Notes: generated from the sequence alone by a model not told the origin. Shown: positions 17,840-26,245, numbered from the stretch's first letter. The stretch is 43,882 bases of DNA from an uncultured Actinomycetes bacterium (GCA_900315165.1 OMXZ01000013.1:1-43882); one strand, 5' to 3'. Program-made: numbers and translations.

Positions 17840-18781
17840 ATGCGGATAGGAAAGCCAAGCTTGAGCGAACAGACCACCACAGCAGACCTTTGGCATCCAC
17901 GGGTGCTCGTGACCTACTTCGCGTGTGTGCTGGTCACTGCGATGGCCGCGTTCGAGCCCGTCTGTACCACGCTCGCCCTTACCGGTGGCCTGCTCGTCGG
18001 CTTCCGCCTGCGCGGCGTGCGTACGACGCTGCAACCGCTCATTTGGCAACTGCCACTCATGGCAATCATCTGCATGGTCAACCCTCTCTTCTCCGCACAG
18101 GGCACGACCGAAGTCGCGAGCATTGGCGTGCGCAAGGTCTATCTCGAAAGCCTCGCCTATGGCCTCAACATGGGCGCAATGCTGATCGCGATGCTCGTCT
18201 GGTTTGCCAATGCCGCAGCTGTCATCTCGACCGACACGCTGCGCACCGCCTTCGGCAGCGCCTTGCCCGTCGTCTCGCTCATGGTCTCGATGACGATGCG
18301 CCTCGTGCCCGATTTCATCCGACGCGGCCACGAGATCGGCAACATCCAGCGCGCGAACACTTCCGCCAACAAGAAGGGCGCGCCGCCCGCCGACCTTGCC
18401 ACGCGCTCGCGCCTCGTAACCGTCCTGGTCGGCTGGGGGCTCGAGGATTCCTTCGCGACCGCCGACTCCATGCAGGCGCGCGGCTGGTCCTCGACACGGC
18501 ATCGCACGTCCTACCAGCGCGGTCGCTTCCGCACCCGCGACGGTCTCGCCCTCGGCCTGCTCGCGGCACTTGTCGCCCTCGACACGTGGGCGCTCGTCCA
18601 CGTCTGCAGCGCCTGGCACTACTACCCCACCATGGCCGCGCCTTCGCCCTTGCCCTGGTATTTGCCCCACGCGCTCCTGCTCGCCCTGCCGTTAGTCGTC
18701 ACAGCAGTCGAGGACCTGCGCTGGTCGCATGCCGAGTGTGACACGGACCGCACCTCGCCCGCGAAAGAAGCCGAGGCATGA
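17840..18781 (+). CDS. ecfT: Energy-coupling factor transporter transmembrane protein EcfT
   Basis: A 313-residue membrane coupling protein. Helices lie at about 25-60, 70-85, 110-135 and near the C-terminus. The cytosolic coupling region contains SMQARGW (~214-220), the Ala-Arg-Gly motif by which EcfT grips the ATPase. It converts ATPase movement into toppling of the S component. The ATG at 17840 has a poor ribosome site; TTG 17861 after AGGAAAG, removing 7 residues, is a good alternative. Its last codons overlap the ATG of the ATPase by 4 bp (ATGA). Part of the riboswitch operon. Confidence 0.88.
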   Translation: MRIGKPSLSEQTTTADLWHPRVLVTYFACVLVTAMAAFEPVCTTLALTGGLLVGFRLRGVRTTLQPLIWQLPLMAIICMVNPLFSAQGTTEVASIGVRKVYLESLAYGLNMGAMLIAMLVWFANAAAVISTDTLRTAFGSALPVVSLMVSMTMRLVPDFIRRGHEIGNIQRANTSANKKGAPPADLATRSRLVTVLVGWGLEDSFATADSMQARGWSSTRHRTSYQRGRFRTRDGLALGLLAALVALDTWALVHVCSAWHYYPTMAAPSPLPWYLPHALLLALPLVVTAVEDLRWSHAECDTDRTSPAKEAEA

Positions 18782-20247
18782 GCGACCGTCTTGCCATCGA
18801 TATTGCGGGCCTGACCTTCGCCTATCCCGGCGAGCCAGACTCGGCTCCCGTACTCCACGACCTCCGCTGGCAGGTACCCGAAGGCACCTTCGCCCTGCTC
18901 TGCGGCTCGACCGGGTCTGGCAAGTCCACCCTGCTCCGCCTGCTCAAGCCCGAGCTCGCACCTGTCGGCACGCTCGCGGGCACACGCATGCTTTTCGACC
19001 GCGAGCTCGCCGCGTGGAGTCAAGAGGATTCCGCCGCGGGGATCGGCTACGTCGCACAGGACCCCGGCTCACAGATGGTCTGTGACACCGTTCGCCACGA
19101 GCTCGCCTTCGGACTCGAGAGCCTCGGGTGCGACCAGGACACGATGCGCCGCCGCGTGGCCGAGGTCTCGCAGTACCTCGGGCTCGCCCCGCTCGCACGC
19201 CGCCGGACAGCCGACCTATCGGGAGGCGAGCAACAGCAGGTCGCCGTCGCGAGCGCGCTCACGCTACTCCCCCAGCTCCTCCTACTCGACGAGCCGACCG
19301 CCCAACTCGACCCCGTCGCCGAGAAGAACTTCCTCCACGAGCTCTTCCGCATCAACCGCGAGCTCGGCATCACCGTCGTCATCGCGACGCACGAGCCCGA
19401 GGCCTGTGCCGCATATGCCACCTGCGCCTTCGAGCTCGAAAGCGGAAGGCTCTCCCCCCTCGATCTCACAGCGCTCCGACAGCACACCGGTGTCCCGACC
19501 CCTCCGCGCCCCACGCCCGACACGACTCACGCAGTTGTTCTCGATGACGTGTACTTCCGCTATGGCCGCACGGAGCCGCTGGTCCTCGGGGGTGCGGACC
19601 TCACCGTGCGGAGCGGCTCCATCCATGCCCTCATCGGCAGCAACGGCTCCGGCAAGTCCACGCTGCTGCGCCTCATCGCCGGCGTTCTCCGTCCGCAGCG
19701 CGGGCGCGTTCGCAACGGCTGCGCGCGCAACCAGACCTTCCTCCCCCAGGACCCCAAGGCGCTTTTCGTCTGCGATACGGTGGAGGAGGAGTTGCGCGAG
19801 TGGCAGCGCTCGGCCGGTTATACCGACGCCGACATCGGGGCGGCCGTCCATCGCTCGGGCCTCGACGGCCTGCTCGAGCGCAACCCCTACGACCTATCAG
19901 GCGGCCAGCAGCAGGCGCTTGCCTTAGCCAAACTCACGCTCACCCAGCCCGACCTTCTGCTGCTCGACGAGCCGACCAAGGGCCTCGATCCGCAGACACG
20001 GCTGCAGGTGGGCCGCGAGATCGTACAGCTTGCCGGCCAAGGGGTGACGGTTGTTCTCGCAACGCACGACCTGGCCTTCGTTTCGCGCGTGGCCGACACC
20101 GTTACGCTCCTTTTCGACGGCGAGGTCGCCGCCACGCAACCGACGGACGCCTTCTTCTCCGACGAACCCTTCCTGCGGCCGCGCCATGACCGTTTCTGCG
20201 ACCTTTGGGATGAGAGCGTCCGGAATCGGAGTGCCGATGCCGACTGA
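18778..20247 (+). CDS. ECF transporter ATPase, fused EcfA-EcfA' double domain
   Basis: A 489-residue cytosolic ATPase with two complete ABC domains in one chain. Domain 1: Walker A GSTGSGKST (43-51), Q-loop YVAQDPGSQM, signature LSGGEQQQ (147-154), DEPTAQLD (171-178). Domain 2: GSNGSGKST (287-295), FLPQDPKALF, LSGGQQQA (373-380), DEPTKGLD (397-404), then ATHD. ECF systems usually use two separate proteins EcfA1 and EcfA2; the fusion fixes the heterodimer. It energises EcfT and the S component encoded on either side. The start overlaps EcfT by 4 bp and the end overlaps the S-component gene by 11 bp, so the three are tightly coupled. Confidence 0.93.
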   Translation: MSDRLAIDIAGLTFAYPGEPDSAPVLHDLRWQVPEGTFALLCGSTGSGKSTLLRLLKPELAPVGTLAGTRMLFDRELAAWSQEDSAAGIGYVAQDPGSQMVCDTVRHELAFGLESLGCDQDTMRRRVAEVSQYLGLAPLARRRTADLSGGEQQQVAVASALTLLPQLLLLDEPTAQLDPVAEKNFLHELFRINRELGITVVIATHEPEACAAYATCAFELESGRLSPLDLTALRQHTGVPTPPRPTPDTTHAVVLDDVYFRYGRTEPLVLGGADLTVRSGSIHALIGSNGSGKSTLLRLIAGVLRPQRGRVRNGCARNQTFLPQDPKALFVCDTVEEELREWQRSAGYTDADIGAAVHRSGLDGLLERNPYDLSGGQQQALALAKLTLTQPDLLLLDEPTKGLDPQTRLQVGREIVQLAGQGVTVVLATHDLAFVSRVADTVTLLFDGEVAATQPTDAFFSDEPFLRPRHDRFCDLWDESVRNRSADAD

Positions 20248-20950
20248 TTCCGCCAAGGCCGCGTCAGCCCGCATCCTGCATGCGCTCGAAGTACCGCTGC
20301 TCATCGCGGTGCCGGCAGCGCTTCTCGTTTGCGCCTACCTCAGCATCGCCCAATCCGCCCTGCTCACGGCCCTGGTCGCCCTGCTCGCCATACTGCTTTT
20401 GTTCGCGGGTTTCGAGGCCTCCCGCCCCGCCCTGCGCGAGGTGATGCCGTCCGTCGTCCTGGGCGCAGTCGCGGCGGCGGGCCGCATCCTCTTCGCCCCT
20501 ATCCCCGACTTCAAGCCGGTCTCTGCCATCGCCATCATGTCCGGCGCCGTCTTCGGCCGCCACTGCGGCTTCATGGTCGGCGCCCTCGCGGCTCTCGTCT
20601 CCAACGCCTTTTTCGGCCAGGGCTCCTGGACCCCATGGCAGATGTACGCCTGGGGCCTCCTCGGCTACCTCGCGGGCGTCTTCGCCGAGCGCGGCTGGAC
20701 CGACCGCCCCTGGTTCCGCTATGGGTTCGCCTTCGCATCCGGCCTGCTCTACGGCCTCATCCTCGACACCTGGAACCTCGTCGGCTGGGTCCATCCCATC
20801 ACGTGGCAATCTGCCGTCGCCAACTACGCCCTCGGCCTGCCCCATAGCGTGACGCACGGGATCGCCACGCTCGTCTTCCTTCGCCTGATCTGGCAGCCCT
20901 GGGTCTGCAAGCTCGCACGCGTCCACACCAAGTACGCCATAAGGGGCTAA
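20237..20950 (+). CDS. ECF transporter S component, predicted cobalamin-specific
   Basis: A 237-residue substrate-binding membrane protein with about six helices. ATG 20237 is preceded by CGGAG; GTG 20231 is in frame but lies on that site. Segments include LLIAVPAALLVCAYL, LLTALVALLAILLLFAGF, AVAAAGRILFAPIPDFKP, SAIAIMSGAVFG, GFMVGALAALVSNAFFGQG and LVGWVHPITW near the end. AGRILFAPIPDFKPVSAI followed by G-rich helices is the layout of EcfS proteins with bulky ligands. Specificity is inferred only from the cobalamin riboswitch and the two transcobalamin-like proteins in the same operon. It may be a CbrT-like or a new S family. Confidence 0.82.
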   Translation: MPTDSAKAASARILHALEVPLLIAVPAALLVCAYLSIAQSALLTALVALLAILLLFAGFEASRPALREVMPSVVLGAVAAAGRILFAPIPDFKPVSAIAIMSGAVFGRHCGFMVGALAALVSNAFFGQGSWTPWQMYAWGLLGYLAGVFAERGWTDRPWFRYGFAFASGLLYGLILDTWNLVGWVHPITWQSAVANYALGLPHSVTHGIATLVFLRLIWQPWVCKLARVHTKYAIRG

Positions 20951-21032
20951 ACTAAAACGGTTTCAGACTTGCACGGTCGCTCATTCGTAACGGCCGCCCA
21001 CTCGCGGTGGCCGCCCCCATACAGGAGCACGC

Positions 21033-21560
21033 ATGGACAAGAAGGACCCCTACACCGTCGAGGGCGTCTCGGTCGGCATGGCCGCGATGGACCTCATCCC
21101 CGTCGTGCTCTACGGCACCGGCTGCTACATGGTCGGCAAGCGCCTGAAAAACCCGGTCTTCACCGCGGGCGCCGTGGCCAGCACCCTCTCGGGCGCCGGC
21201 AAGGCTGCCTGGAAGATGATCCAGGCCACCACCGGCAAAAACGTCTTCTGGCTCAATACGCAGATGCACCGGGTCATGCCCGTGGGCTTTGCTCTGATGG
21301 CCGCCTCGCCGCTCACCGACCACGACCATGCCAAGACGGACGCGCTGCTCCGGGCTTGCGTCTCCCAGCCGGCGCTGGGATTTTTCGCCGCGGGCGCCAT
21401 GGGCATGGGACTCATGGGCCGCTGGGCCGCCTCGCTCGACCCGGCAAAGTCCCGCTCAAACTGGATCGAGCAGACCACCAACGTCGCCGCCCAGGCCGCC
21501 TTCTTCGCCGGGGTCGTGAGCGCCGTGCTCGCAAGCGAGTCCGCCGACGCGTCCTCGTAG
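21033..21560 (+). CDS. Hypothetical membrane protein
   Basis: A 175-residue protein of unknown family, started by ATG 21033 behind AGGAGC. Hydrophobic stretches are at about 12-35 (VGMAAMDLIPVVLYGTGCYMVG), 80-92 (VMPVGFALMAAS), 113-132 (LGFFAAGAMGMGLMGRW) and 150-168 (AAQAAFFAGVVSAVLA). Between them are GAGKAAWKMIQATTGKNVFWLN and a DHDH patch. It follows the S component by 82 bp, which include a GGCCGCC/GGTGGCC half-hairpin, so it is probably a separate unit. No function can be proposed. Confidence 0.6.
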   Translation: MDKKDPYTVEGVSVGMAAMDLIPVVLYGTGCYMVGKRLKNPVFTAGAVASTLSGAGKAAWKMIQATTGKNVFWLNTQMHRVMPVGFALMAASPLTDHDHAKTDALLRACVSQPALGFFAAGAMGMGLMGRWAASLDPAKSRSNWIEQTTNVAAQAAFFAGVVSAVLASESADASS

Positions 21561-21681
21561 TTGTATCGCCCGTGACGCCGCACCATCCACGCCGCTGCTT
21601 CGCCCGTAAAGCGTCCGCCCGCGTATAGCAGGCTTGCACATCGGGCACAACTACACCCGTTGTCCACCTCTGGAGGTATTC

Positions 21682-22473
21682 ATGCGCTTCTTCATCCTCA
21701 TCCTGCTCTCCCTCGCCGTCAGCGCGATCGGCTTCCACAAGTACGTCTGGTTCATCAGCCTGGGCTACGGCTTCTCCGTCGCCGCGATCGGCATCACCCT
21801 CTTCGTGATGTTCCCCGGCGCGACCGACCCGCTGAGCGCCCTCTTCCGCATCCTACTCATCGCCTACGGCCTGCGCCTAGGTGGCTACCTGGCCTACCGC
21901 GAAATCAAGAGCGCGAGCTACAACAAGCTCATGCAGAAGGAGATCAAGGGCAACAGCCAGGTCTCCCTCGGCGCCCGCATCGCCATCTGGGTCTCCGTCG
22001 GCATCCTCTATCCCGTGATGGCTGCGCCGGTCTATTTCCGCCTCGCCAATGGCGCCGCCCCCAACGTCTGGGGCTGGATCGGCCTCATCGTCCAGGCCGC
22101 CGGCATCCTGCTCGAGCTCGCCGCCGACCTGCAGAAACAGCAAGCCAAAAAGGCAAACCCGCACCGCTTCGTGGACTCCGGCCTCTATAGCGTCGTCCGC
22201 TGCCCCAACTACCTGGGCGAGCTCGTCAACTGGACGGGCGTCTTCATTTCGGGCTTCGGCGCCCTCGTCGGCGGCCTGCAATGGGTCTGCGCCATCGTTG
22301 GCTGGCTCTCGATCATCTACATCATGTTCGGCGGCGCCCGTCGCCTCGAGATGCGCCAGGACCGCAACTATGGCGAAGACCCCGAGTACCGTCACTATTG
22401 CGAGACGGTCCCCATCCTGCTTCCCGGCGTCCCTCTCTATAGCGTGAAGAAGTACACCTGGCTCGTCGCCTAG
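21682..22473 (+). CDS. DUF1295 / steroid-5-alpha-reductase-like membrane protein
   Basis: A 263-residue polytopic membrane protein; ATG 21682 follows TGGAGG. Hydrophobic segments run from the N-terminus (FFILILLSLAVSAIGF) through about six helices. The C-terminal half carries HRFVDSGLYSVVRCPNYLGEL and later MRQDRNYGEDPEYRHYCE, the pattern shared by DUF1295, isoprenylcysteine methyltransferase and sterol-reductase folds, where this region binds NADPH or SAM. The substrate in bacteria without sterols is unknown; lipid or quinone tails are guesses. It stands alone and ends 78 bp before a strong terminator. Confidence 0.78.
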   Translation: MRFFILILLSLAVSAIGFHKYVWFISLGYGFSVAAIGITLFVMFPGATDPLSALFRILLIAYGLRLGGYLAYREIKSASYNKLMQKEIKGNSQVSLGARIAIWVSVGILYPVMAAPVYFRLANGAAPNVWGWIGLIVQAAGILLELAADLQKQQAKKANPHRFVDSGLYSVVRCPNYLGELVNWTGVFISGFGALVGGLQWVCAIVGWLSIIYIMFGGARRLEMRQDRNYGEDPEYRHYCETVPILLPGVPLYSVKKYTWLVA

Positions 22474-22495
22474 CAAGACGCGTTCGCCATCGAAG

Positions 22496-22537
22496 CGCTC
22501 CCGCAGATCACTCCTGCTGATCGCTCCCGCAGATCAC
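22496..22537. repeat. Direct repeat of 16 bp (CGCTCCCGCAGATCAC), two copies
   Basis: Identical 16-bp units at 22496-22511 and 22522-22537, start-to-start 26 bp, lie between the DUF1295 stop and its terminator. The spacer repeats part of the unit (TGATCGCTCC). Probably a small local duplication; no function is apparent. Confidence 0.55.
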
Positions 22538-22551
22538 GCTCATCCTCAAAT

Positions 22552-22614
22552 CGCCCCCTTAGGCAGGTTTTTCCGCAAGCATGCAGAAAACCTGGCCCAA
22601 GGGGGCGTTCTTTT
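22552..22614 (+). terminator. Rho-independent terminator, long stem
   Basis: GCCCCCTTAGGCAGGTTTT (from 22553) pairs with the complementary AAAACCTGGCCCAAGGGGGC (to 22606) with few mismatches, then GTTCTTTTCC. It ends the DUF1295 transcript. It also lies just past the stop of the minus-strand RHH gene and may serve both. Confidence 0.85.
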
Positions 22615-22652
22615 CCTCAAGGAGCGTCCTTGCACACCGTTATTTGATATCC

Positions 22653-22910
22653 CTAGGTGAACGCCAGGTGTTTCCCCTCGGCAACGCACTGGCCGAGGTA
22701 TATATTGATGATGCTCTGATAGGGAATCCCCGTACGACGGGATTCTTCCTTGAAGTAGTCAATCGTAGCCACGTCGATGTTCATGGTCACGGGCTTACGC
22801 AGGCGCTCGGCATATGGGTTGGGCCTACTCTGGCTGAAGGATGCGCTTTCGCTGACCGCACGCGGTATGCTGTACGACAAAGGAGGTGACGCATGTCGGG
22901 AAACGGACAA
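22653..22910 (-). CDS. Ribbon-helix-helix (CopG/BrnA-like) antitoxin-type protein, orphan, start uncertain
   Basis: An 85-residue frame whose C-terminal ~55 residues look real: NPYAERLRKPVTMNID, then VATIDYFKEESRRTGIPYQ and IINIYLGQCV fit a ribbon (PVTMNI) followed by two helices, as in BrnA/CopG antitoxins that bind DNA as dimers. No toxin gene is next to it. The only ATG (22910) lacks a ribosome site and lies inside the start region of the divergent plus-strand gene at 22893. The first ~28 residues have no family feel, so the gene may have lost its own 5' end, or it starts at a rare codon (TTG at 22880). It may be a relic. Confidence 0.5.
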   Translation of the reverse strand: MSVSRHASPPLSYSIPRAVSESASFSQSRPNPYAERLRKPVTMNIDVATIDYFKEESRRTGIPYQSIINIYLGQCVAEGKHLAFT

Positions 22911-23627
22911 CGGGACGGCAGCCTTGGCCTAAAGCCGTTGGTGCAGGCAATCGCCTCCGACATTCGCTCGCGCACCATCGCCACCACCGCCCTTGCCACG
23001 GGATGGGACCTTGTGTATGCCGCCTATCTCGCCGTGGCGGGACACTTCCTGAGCTCACTGCGCATGCGTATGACCAGTTACTATTATTTCTCGCTCGTGG
23101 GAGTGAGCGCCTGTCTGCTCATCGGACTATTGGCAGCAGTCCACGCTCGCGATGACCGCATAAGCCGTCGACGCGAGCTGACGGCGGCACTTGTCAGCAG
23201 CATCCTCCTCCTTGCCGTCAACGCCGTGGTGGCCCTCGTGATCAAGCAGACGTACAACGGTTGGCAAGCGGCGGACTACGCCACCGCCTCCTTCTACATG
23301 CTCGCGGGATATGCAATCGTGATGCTTTCGATCACAATACGCGGCTGGCGTCGCTATCGCCGCGATTCCTCACCCGCGATTGCCCTGTCCAAAGGACTTT
23401 CGCTTTGCAAGGCCATCATGACCTTCTACTTCCTGGCCCTTGCCGCGACTCAGCGCTATGCTGATAGCGAGGGGCTCCTGCTCACCATGCTGGGCGGCGC
23501 AAAAAAGTACGCGGGCATGGCGGCGGCCGGCCTGAGCTTCTCCATCTCCGTCGTCTTGTTCACCAGGTCGGTACGGGGCCTCTGGTCGCAAACCGAAGGA
23601 CACACAGAGCCCGAAGATGAGGAGTAG
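22893..23627 (+). CDS. Hypothetical multi-pass membrane protein, coupled to Mbeg1-like hydrolase
   Basis: A 244-residue protein with an optimal AAAGGAGGTGA ribosome site. Hydrophobic helices lie at about 33-50 (ATGWDLVYAAYLAVAG), 62-85 (YYYFSLVGVSACLLIGLLAAV), 98-122 (ALVSSILLLAVNAVVALVI), 132-152, 174-195 and 210-230; short basic loops (RDDRISRRRE, RGWRRYRRDS) face the cytosol. The tail is acidic (EGHTEPEDEE). I recognise no family. The next gene starts 3 bp after its stop with its ribosome site inside this gene, so the two are one operon and probably partners. Confidence 0.65.
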   Translation: MSGNGQRDGSLGLKPLVQAIASDIRSRTIATTALATGWDLVYAAYLAVAGHFLSSLRMRMTSYYYFSLVGVSACLLIGLLAAVHARDDRISRRRELTAALVSSILLLAVNAVVALVIKQTYNGWQAADYATASFYMLAGYAIVMLSITIRGWRRYRRDSSPAIALSKGLSLCKAIMTFYFLALAATQRYADSEGLLLTMLGGAKKYAGMAAAGLSFSISVVLFTRSVRGLWSQTEGHTEPEDEE

Positions 23628-23630
23628 ACC

Positions 23631-25382
23631 ATGGCTGATACCCTCAACTACCTGCGCGAATACGGCAATACGGGCCTTGCCGAAGCACCTTTTAGCGAAG
23701 TGGACAATCTCGCAATCTGTCAGATAGCCTATCTCGATTTCACGGGCATCGTGCCGGCACCAGGTCACGGTAGTGTGACGATACAGCAGGCTTGGCGGCG
23801 CTATCAGGACCTGCGCGGCGAGGAGGGCATCTACGGCCTTACAGGCATGGGCACGCCGCTCGCCCCCTTCGTCCTGCAGGCGATGGCAGGCGGCAAAAGG
23901 TTCGCCGACGCCCGTCTCCGCGCATTCATACAGGTCATGGCCCCACAGCGGCATGAACAGTTCGCGGCGCTCACGCTCGAGCTCCCGGACGGCACCGCCT
24001 ACGTGGCCTATCGCGGTACCGACGACTCGCTTTCCGGTTGGCGCGAGGACCTCATGCTGAGCTACGAGGTGGTTCCCGCCCAGCGCGATGCCCTCGTGTA
24101 TCTGCGTCGTGTGACGCAAGAAATATCGGGTCGGCTGCGCGTGGGCGGCCATTCCAAGGGTGGGAACCTCGCCGCCTATGCCGCGGCCTTCCTGCCTGAC
24201 GAGGCGCGCGGACGCATCGCCGAGGTATGGTGCAACGACTCCCCCGGGTTCGACCGCGATGTGGTAGACTTCGGGCGGCTCGAGGCGATGGCCGATCGGA
24301 CACGACTTCTCACCCCGGAGTACAGCGTGGTCGGCAGCCTCATGGAACACGCCGTGGCACCGGAGTTTGTGACGTCTTCCGACCGGGGCATCGAACAGCA
24401 CAGCATGATGGGCTGGCAGACGGAGGGATGCCGCCTCGCGCGGGGGCGGGGCATCCTACCCGAGGCTATCCGGATGGACGCGATATTTACGCAGCTCCTC
24501 CGCGAGCGGGACCTCGAGGGCAGGCGGGCCTTTGTGGACGACATCTTCGGTGCGCTCGAGGCCACGGGCGCGACGACACTAACCGGCTATTCCGAAAAAG
24601 GACCCGCCGCCATCGAGATTACGATGGCGCATCTGGGCACCCGCGACCCCACGACGCGGAGCCAAGTGCGCAATCTCTTGTTGGCACTGGTTGGCGAGGC
24701 GGTCATCTCGACTGTCGTCCCCGCGATCGGCGGGGAAGGCGCCCTTGGCGATGACGAGGTACGCGTTGGCATCAATCATGAAGCTGCCGAAGAGGTCTCC
24801 GTGGACAAGCTCCACCGTCGCCAGGGCAGAAGGCACCGCGCCAAGTCGCGCATGGCACCGGTCTTGGCAATCAAGGCCATGCTGCAAAGCGAGGCGCTGA
24901 GAAGCGCCGCCGCATTGGTCGCTGGCATCCTCATCCTTGCGAATGTCGGCAAGGACGAGCCGGTCCTCGGCTATATCATGGTCACCACCGTCGCCGTGTA
25001 TTCCGCCTTCTTGCTGGTCAGATACATCACCGCACGGCGTTCAGGCGAGGATGCCGATCCCGAGGACCTGGCAATCGGCGTGGTCACCGCGGTGCCGGCG
25101 GTTGCGGTCGTGTTTCTGCGGGTGGCGGTCTCCGCCTTCTACAACCTGGTCTTGGGCGGTGCGCTCCTCGTGTGGGGCATCAAACTCGCGCGCCAGGGAC
25201 ACGTCCGCAGCGTGCATGAATTCCTAGGAGCGCTGCATAATGCGCGCATGCTCGACGGTCTGCTCGCCATCGTGCTGGGCATCGTCGTGCTCATCAACCC
25301 CATGGAAATCCAGGCTTGGTCGCAAGCGTTCGCCGGCACCTATATCGCCTGGCATGGTGTGTGGGGCCTCATCACGCGGTAA
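23631..25382 (+). CDS. Mbeg1-like (DUF2974) alpha/beta hydrolase with C-terminal membrane domain
   Basis: A 583-residue protein. Residues ~25-250 form a lipase-like alpha/beta hydrolase: VAYRGTDDSLSGWREDL (~125-141) and GGHSKGGNLAAYAA (172-185) with Ser175 as predicted nucleophile, the GHSKGGNLA form being typical of Mbeg1/DUF2974. GFDRD and MEHAVAP further on could supply the acid and His. A middle region (~290-420) is soluble and uncharacterised. Residues ~425-583 hold four or five helices (ALVAGILILANVG, YIMVTTVAVYSAFLLV, NLVLGGALLVWGI, LLAIVLGIVVLI). The fusion of hydrolase and membrane part, plus the membrane partner upstream, suggests action on a lipid or membrane-bound ester. Substrate unknown. 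Confidence 0.75.
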   Translation: MADTLNYLREYGNTGLAEAPFSEVDNLAICQIAYLDFTGIVPAPGHGSVTIQQAWRRYQDLRGEEGIYGLTGMGTPLAPFVLQAMAGGKRFADARLRAFIQVMAPQRHEQFAALTLELPDGTAYVAYRGTDDSLSGWREDLMLSYEVVPAQRDALVYLRRVTQEISGRLRVGGHSKGGNLAAYAAAFLPDEARGRIAEVWCNDSPGFDRDVVDFGRLEAMADRTRLLTPEYSVVGSLMEHAVAPEFVTSSDRGIEQHSMMGWQTEGCRLARGRGILPEAIRMDAIFTQLLRERDLEGRRAFVDDIFGALEATGATTLTGYSEKGPAAIEITMAHLGTRDPTTRSQVRNLLLALVGEAVISTVVPAIGGEGALGDDEVRVGINHEAAEEVSVDKLHRRQGRRHRAKSRMAPVLAIKAMLQSEALRSAAALVAGILILANVGKDEPVLGYIMVTTVAVYSAFLLVRYITARRSGEDADPEDLAIGVVTAVPAVAVVFLRVAVSAFYNLVLGGALLVWGIKLARQGHVRSVHEFLGALHNARMLDGLLAIVLGIVVLINPMEIQAWSQAFAGTYIAWHGVWGLITR

Positions 25383-25410
25383 CTATTCGTACACCGCATC
25401 ACATAGACCA

Positions 25411-25491
25411 TACTTTCCGCTGGTAACTTCCAACAGTTTCTATTGGGTACCTATAGCACTTTATTGTGCCTACTTTCTTTTCGTAACTTCC
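25411..25491. promoter_or_regulatory. Paired operator-like direct repeats upstream of the NAD(P)-binding gene
   Basis: TACTTTC-N5-GTAACTTCC occurs twice, at 25411-25431 and 25471-25491, exactly 60 bp apart, in an AT-rich 184-bp gap. Sixteen positions are identical while the 5-base centres differ, as expected for a two-part protein site. Similar genes elsewhere are often controlled by HxlR-type redox regulators, but no such gene is present here. Confidence 0.5.
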
Positions 25492-25566
25492 CTTCCTACT
25501 ATGAGAATCGCCAAGAGGGAAGGGGCGCCGCAAGGGGCGGTACCCACGAGCGAAGGGAGCTTCACA

Positions 25567-26208
25567 ATGGAAAAGAAGAACATCGCAGTCGTGGCAGCCG
25601 ACGGCAGGGTCGCGCGCAAGGTCATCACCGAAGCCGTGAACCGCGGCTGGGACGTGACCGCCTTCGGACGCAAGGACAAGAACACCGGCGACGCCCAGAC
25701 CTACATCAAGAAGGACATCCTCGACCTCACCAGCGAGGACCTCGAGGGCTTCGACGCCGTGGTCGACGCCTTCGGCACCTGGACGCCCGAGACCTTCCAC
25801 CTGCACGGCGAGACCCTCCAGCACCTCCTGGACATCCTGGCCGGCACCAACGTGCGCCTGGTCTATGTGGGCGGCGCGGGCTCTCTCTATGTGAACCCCG
25901 AGCACACCCTGCAGGTCTATCAGACCCCCGACTTCCCGGCTGAGTTCGTGCCCCTGGCCACCGCGCAGGTGGGCACCCTCGCGCAGATCCGTCCCGTCAA
26001 GGATGTCAAGTGGACCTACATCAGCCCCGCCGGCGACTTCCAGGCCGATGGCGAGCGCACCGGCGAGTACATCCTGGCCGGCGAGGAGCTCACGCTCAAC
26101 GACCGCGGCGAGTCCATCATCTCCTACGCCGACTACGCCATCGCCCTGGTGGACGAGATCGAGTCCGGCAACCACATCCAGGAGCGTATCTCGGTGGTCC
26201 GCAAGTAA
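25567..26208 (+). CDS. NAD(P)H-binding protein, NmrA/atypical SDR family
   Basis: A 213-residue cytosolic Rossmann protein; ATG 25567 follows AAGGGAGC. It opens with a beta strand and the glycine-poor dinucleotide loop VVAADGRVARKVITEA (~7-22) instead of the usual GATGxxG, then VTAFGRKDKN at the second strand, DAVVDAFGTW (~63-72) and VYVGGAGSLYVNPE (~101-114). WTYISPAGDFQADGERTGEYIL is typical of the NmrA-like reductase/sensor group. The changed first loop may weaken cofactor binding. Two operator-like repeats precede it and a terminator follows. The substrate is unknown; quinone or redox-stress roles are guesses from relatives. Confidence 0.85.
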   Translation: MEKKNIAVVAADGRVARKVITEAVNRGWDVTAFGRKDKNTGDAQTYIKKDILDLTSEDLEGFDAVVDAFGTWTPETFHLHGETLQHLLDILAGTNVRLVYVGGAGSLYVNPEHTLQVYQTPDFPAEFVPLATAQVGTLAQIRPVKDVKWTYISPAGDFQADGERTGEYILAGEELTLNDRGESIISYADYAIALVDEIESGNHIQERISVVRK

Positions 26209-26245
26209 GGAAGCCCACGCAGACTGTTTGCACTGGGACGAACGC

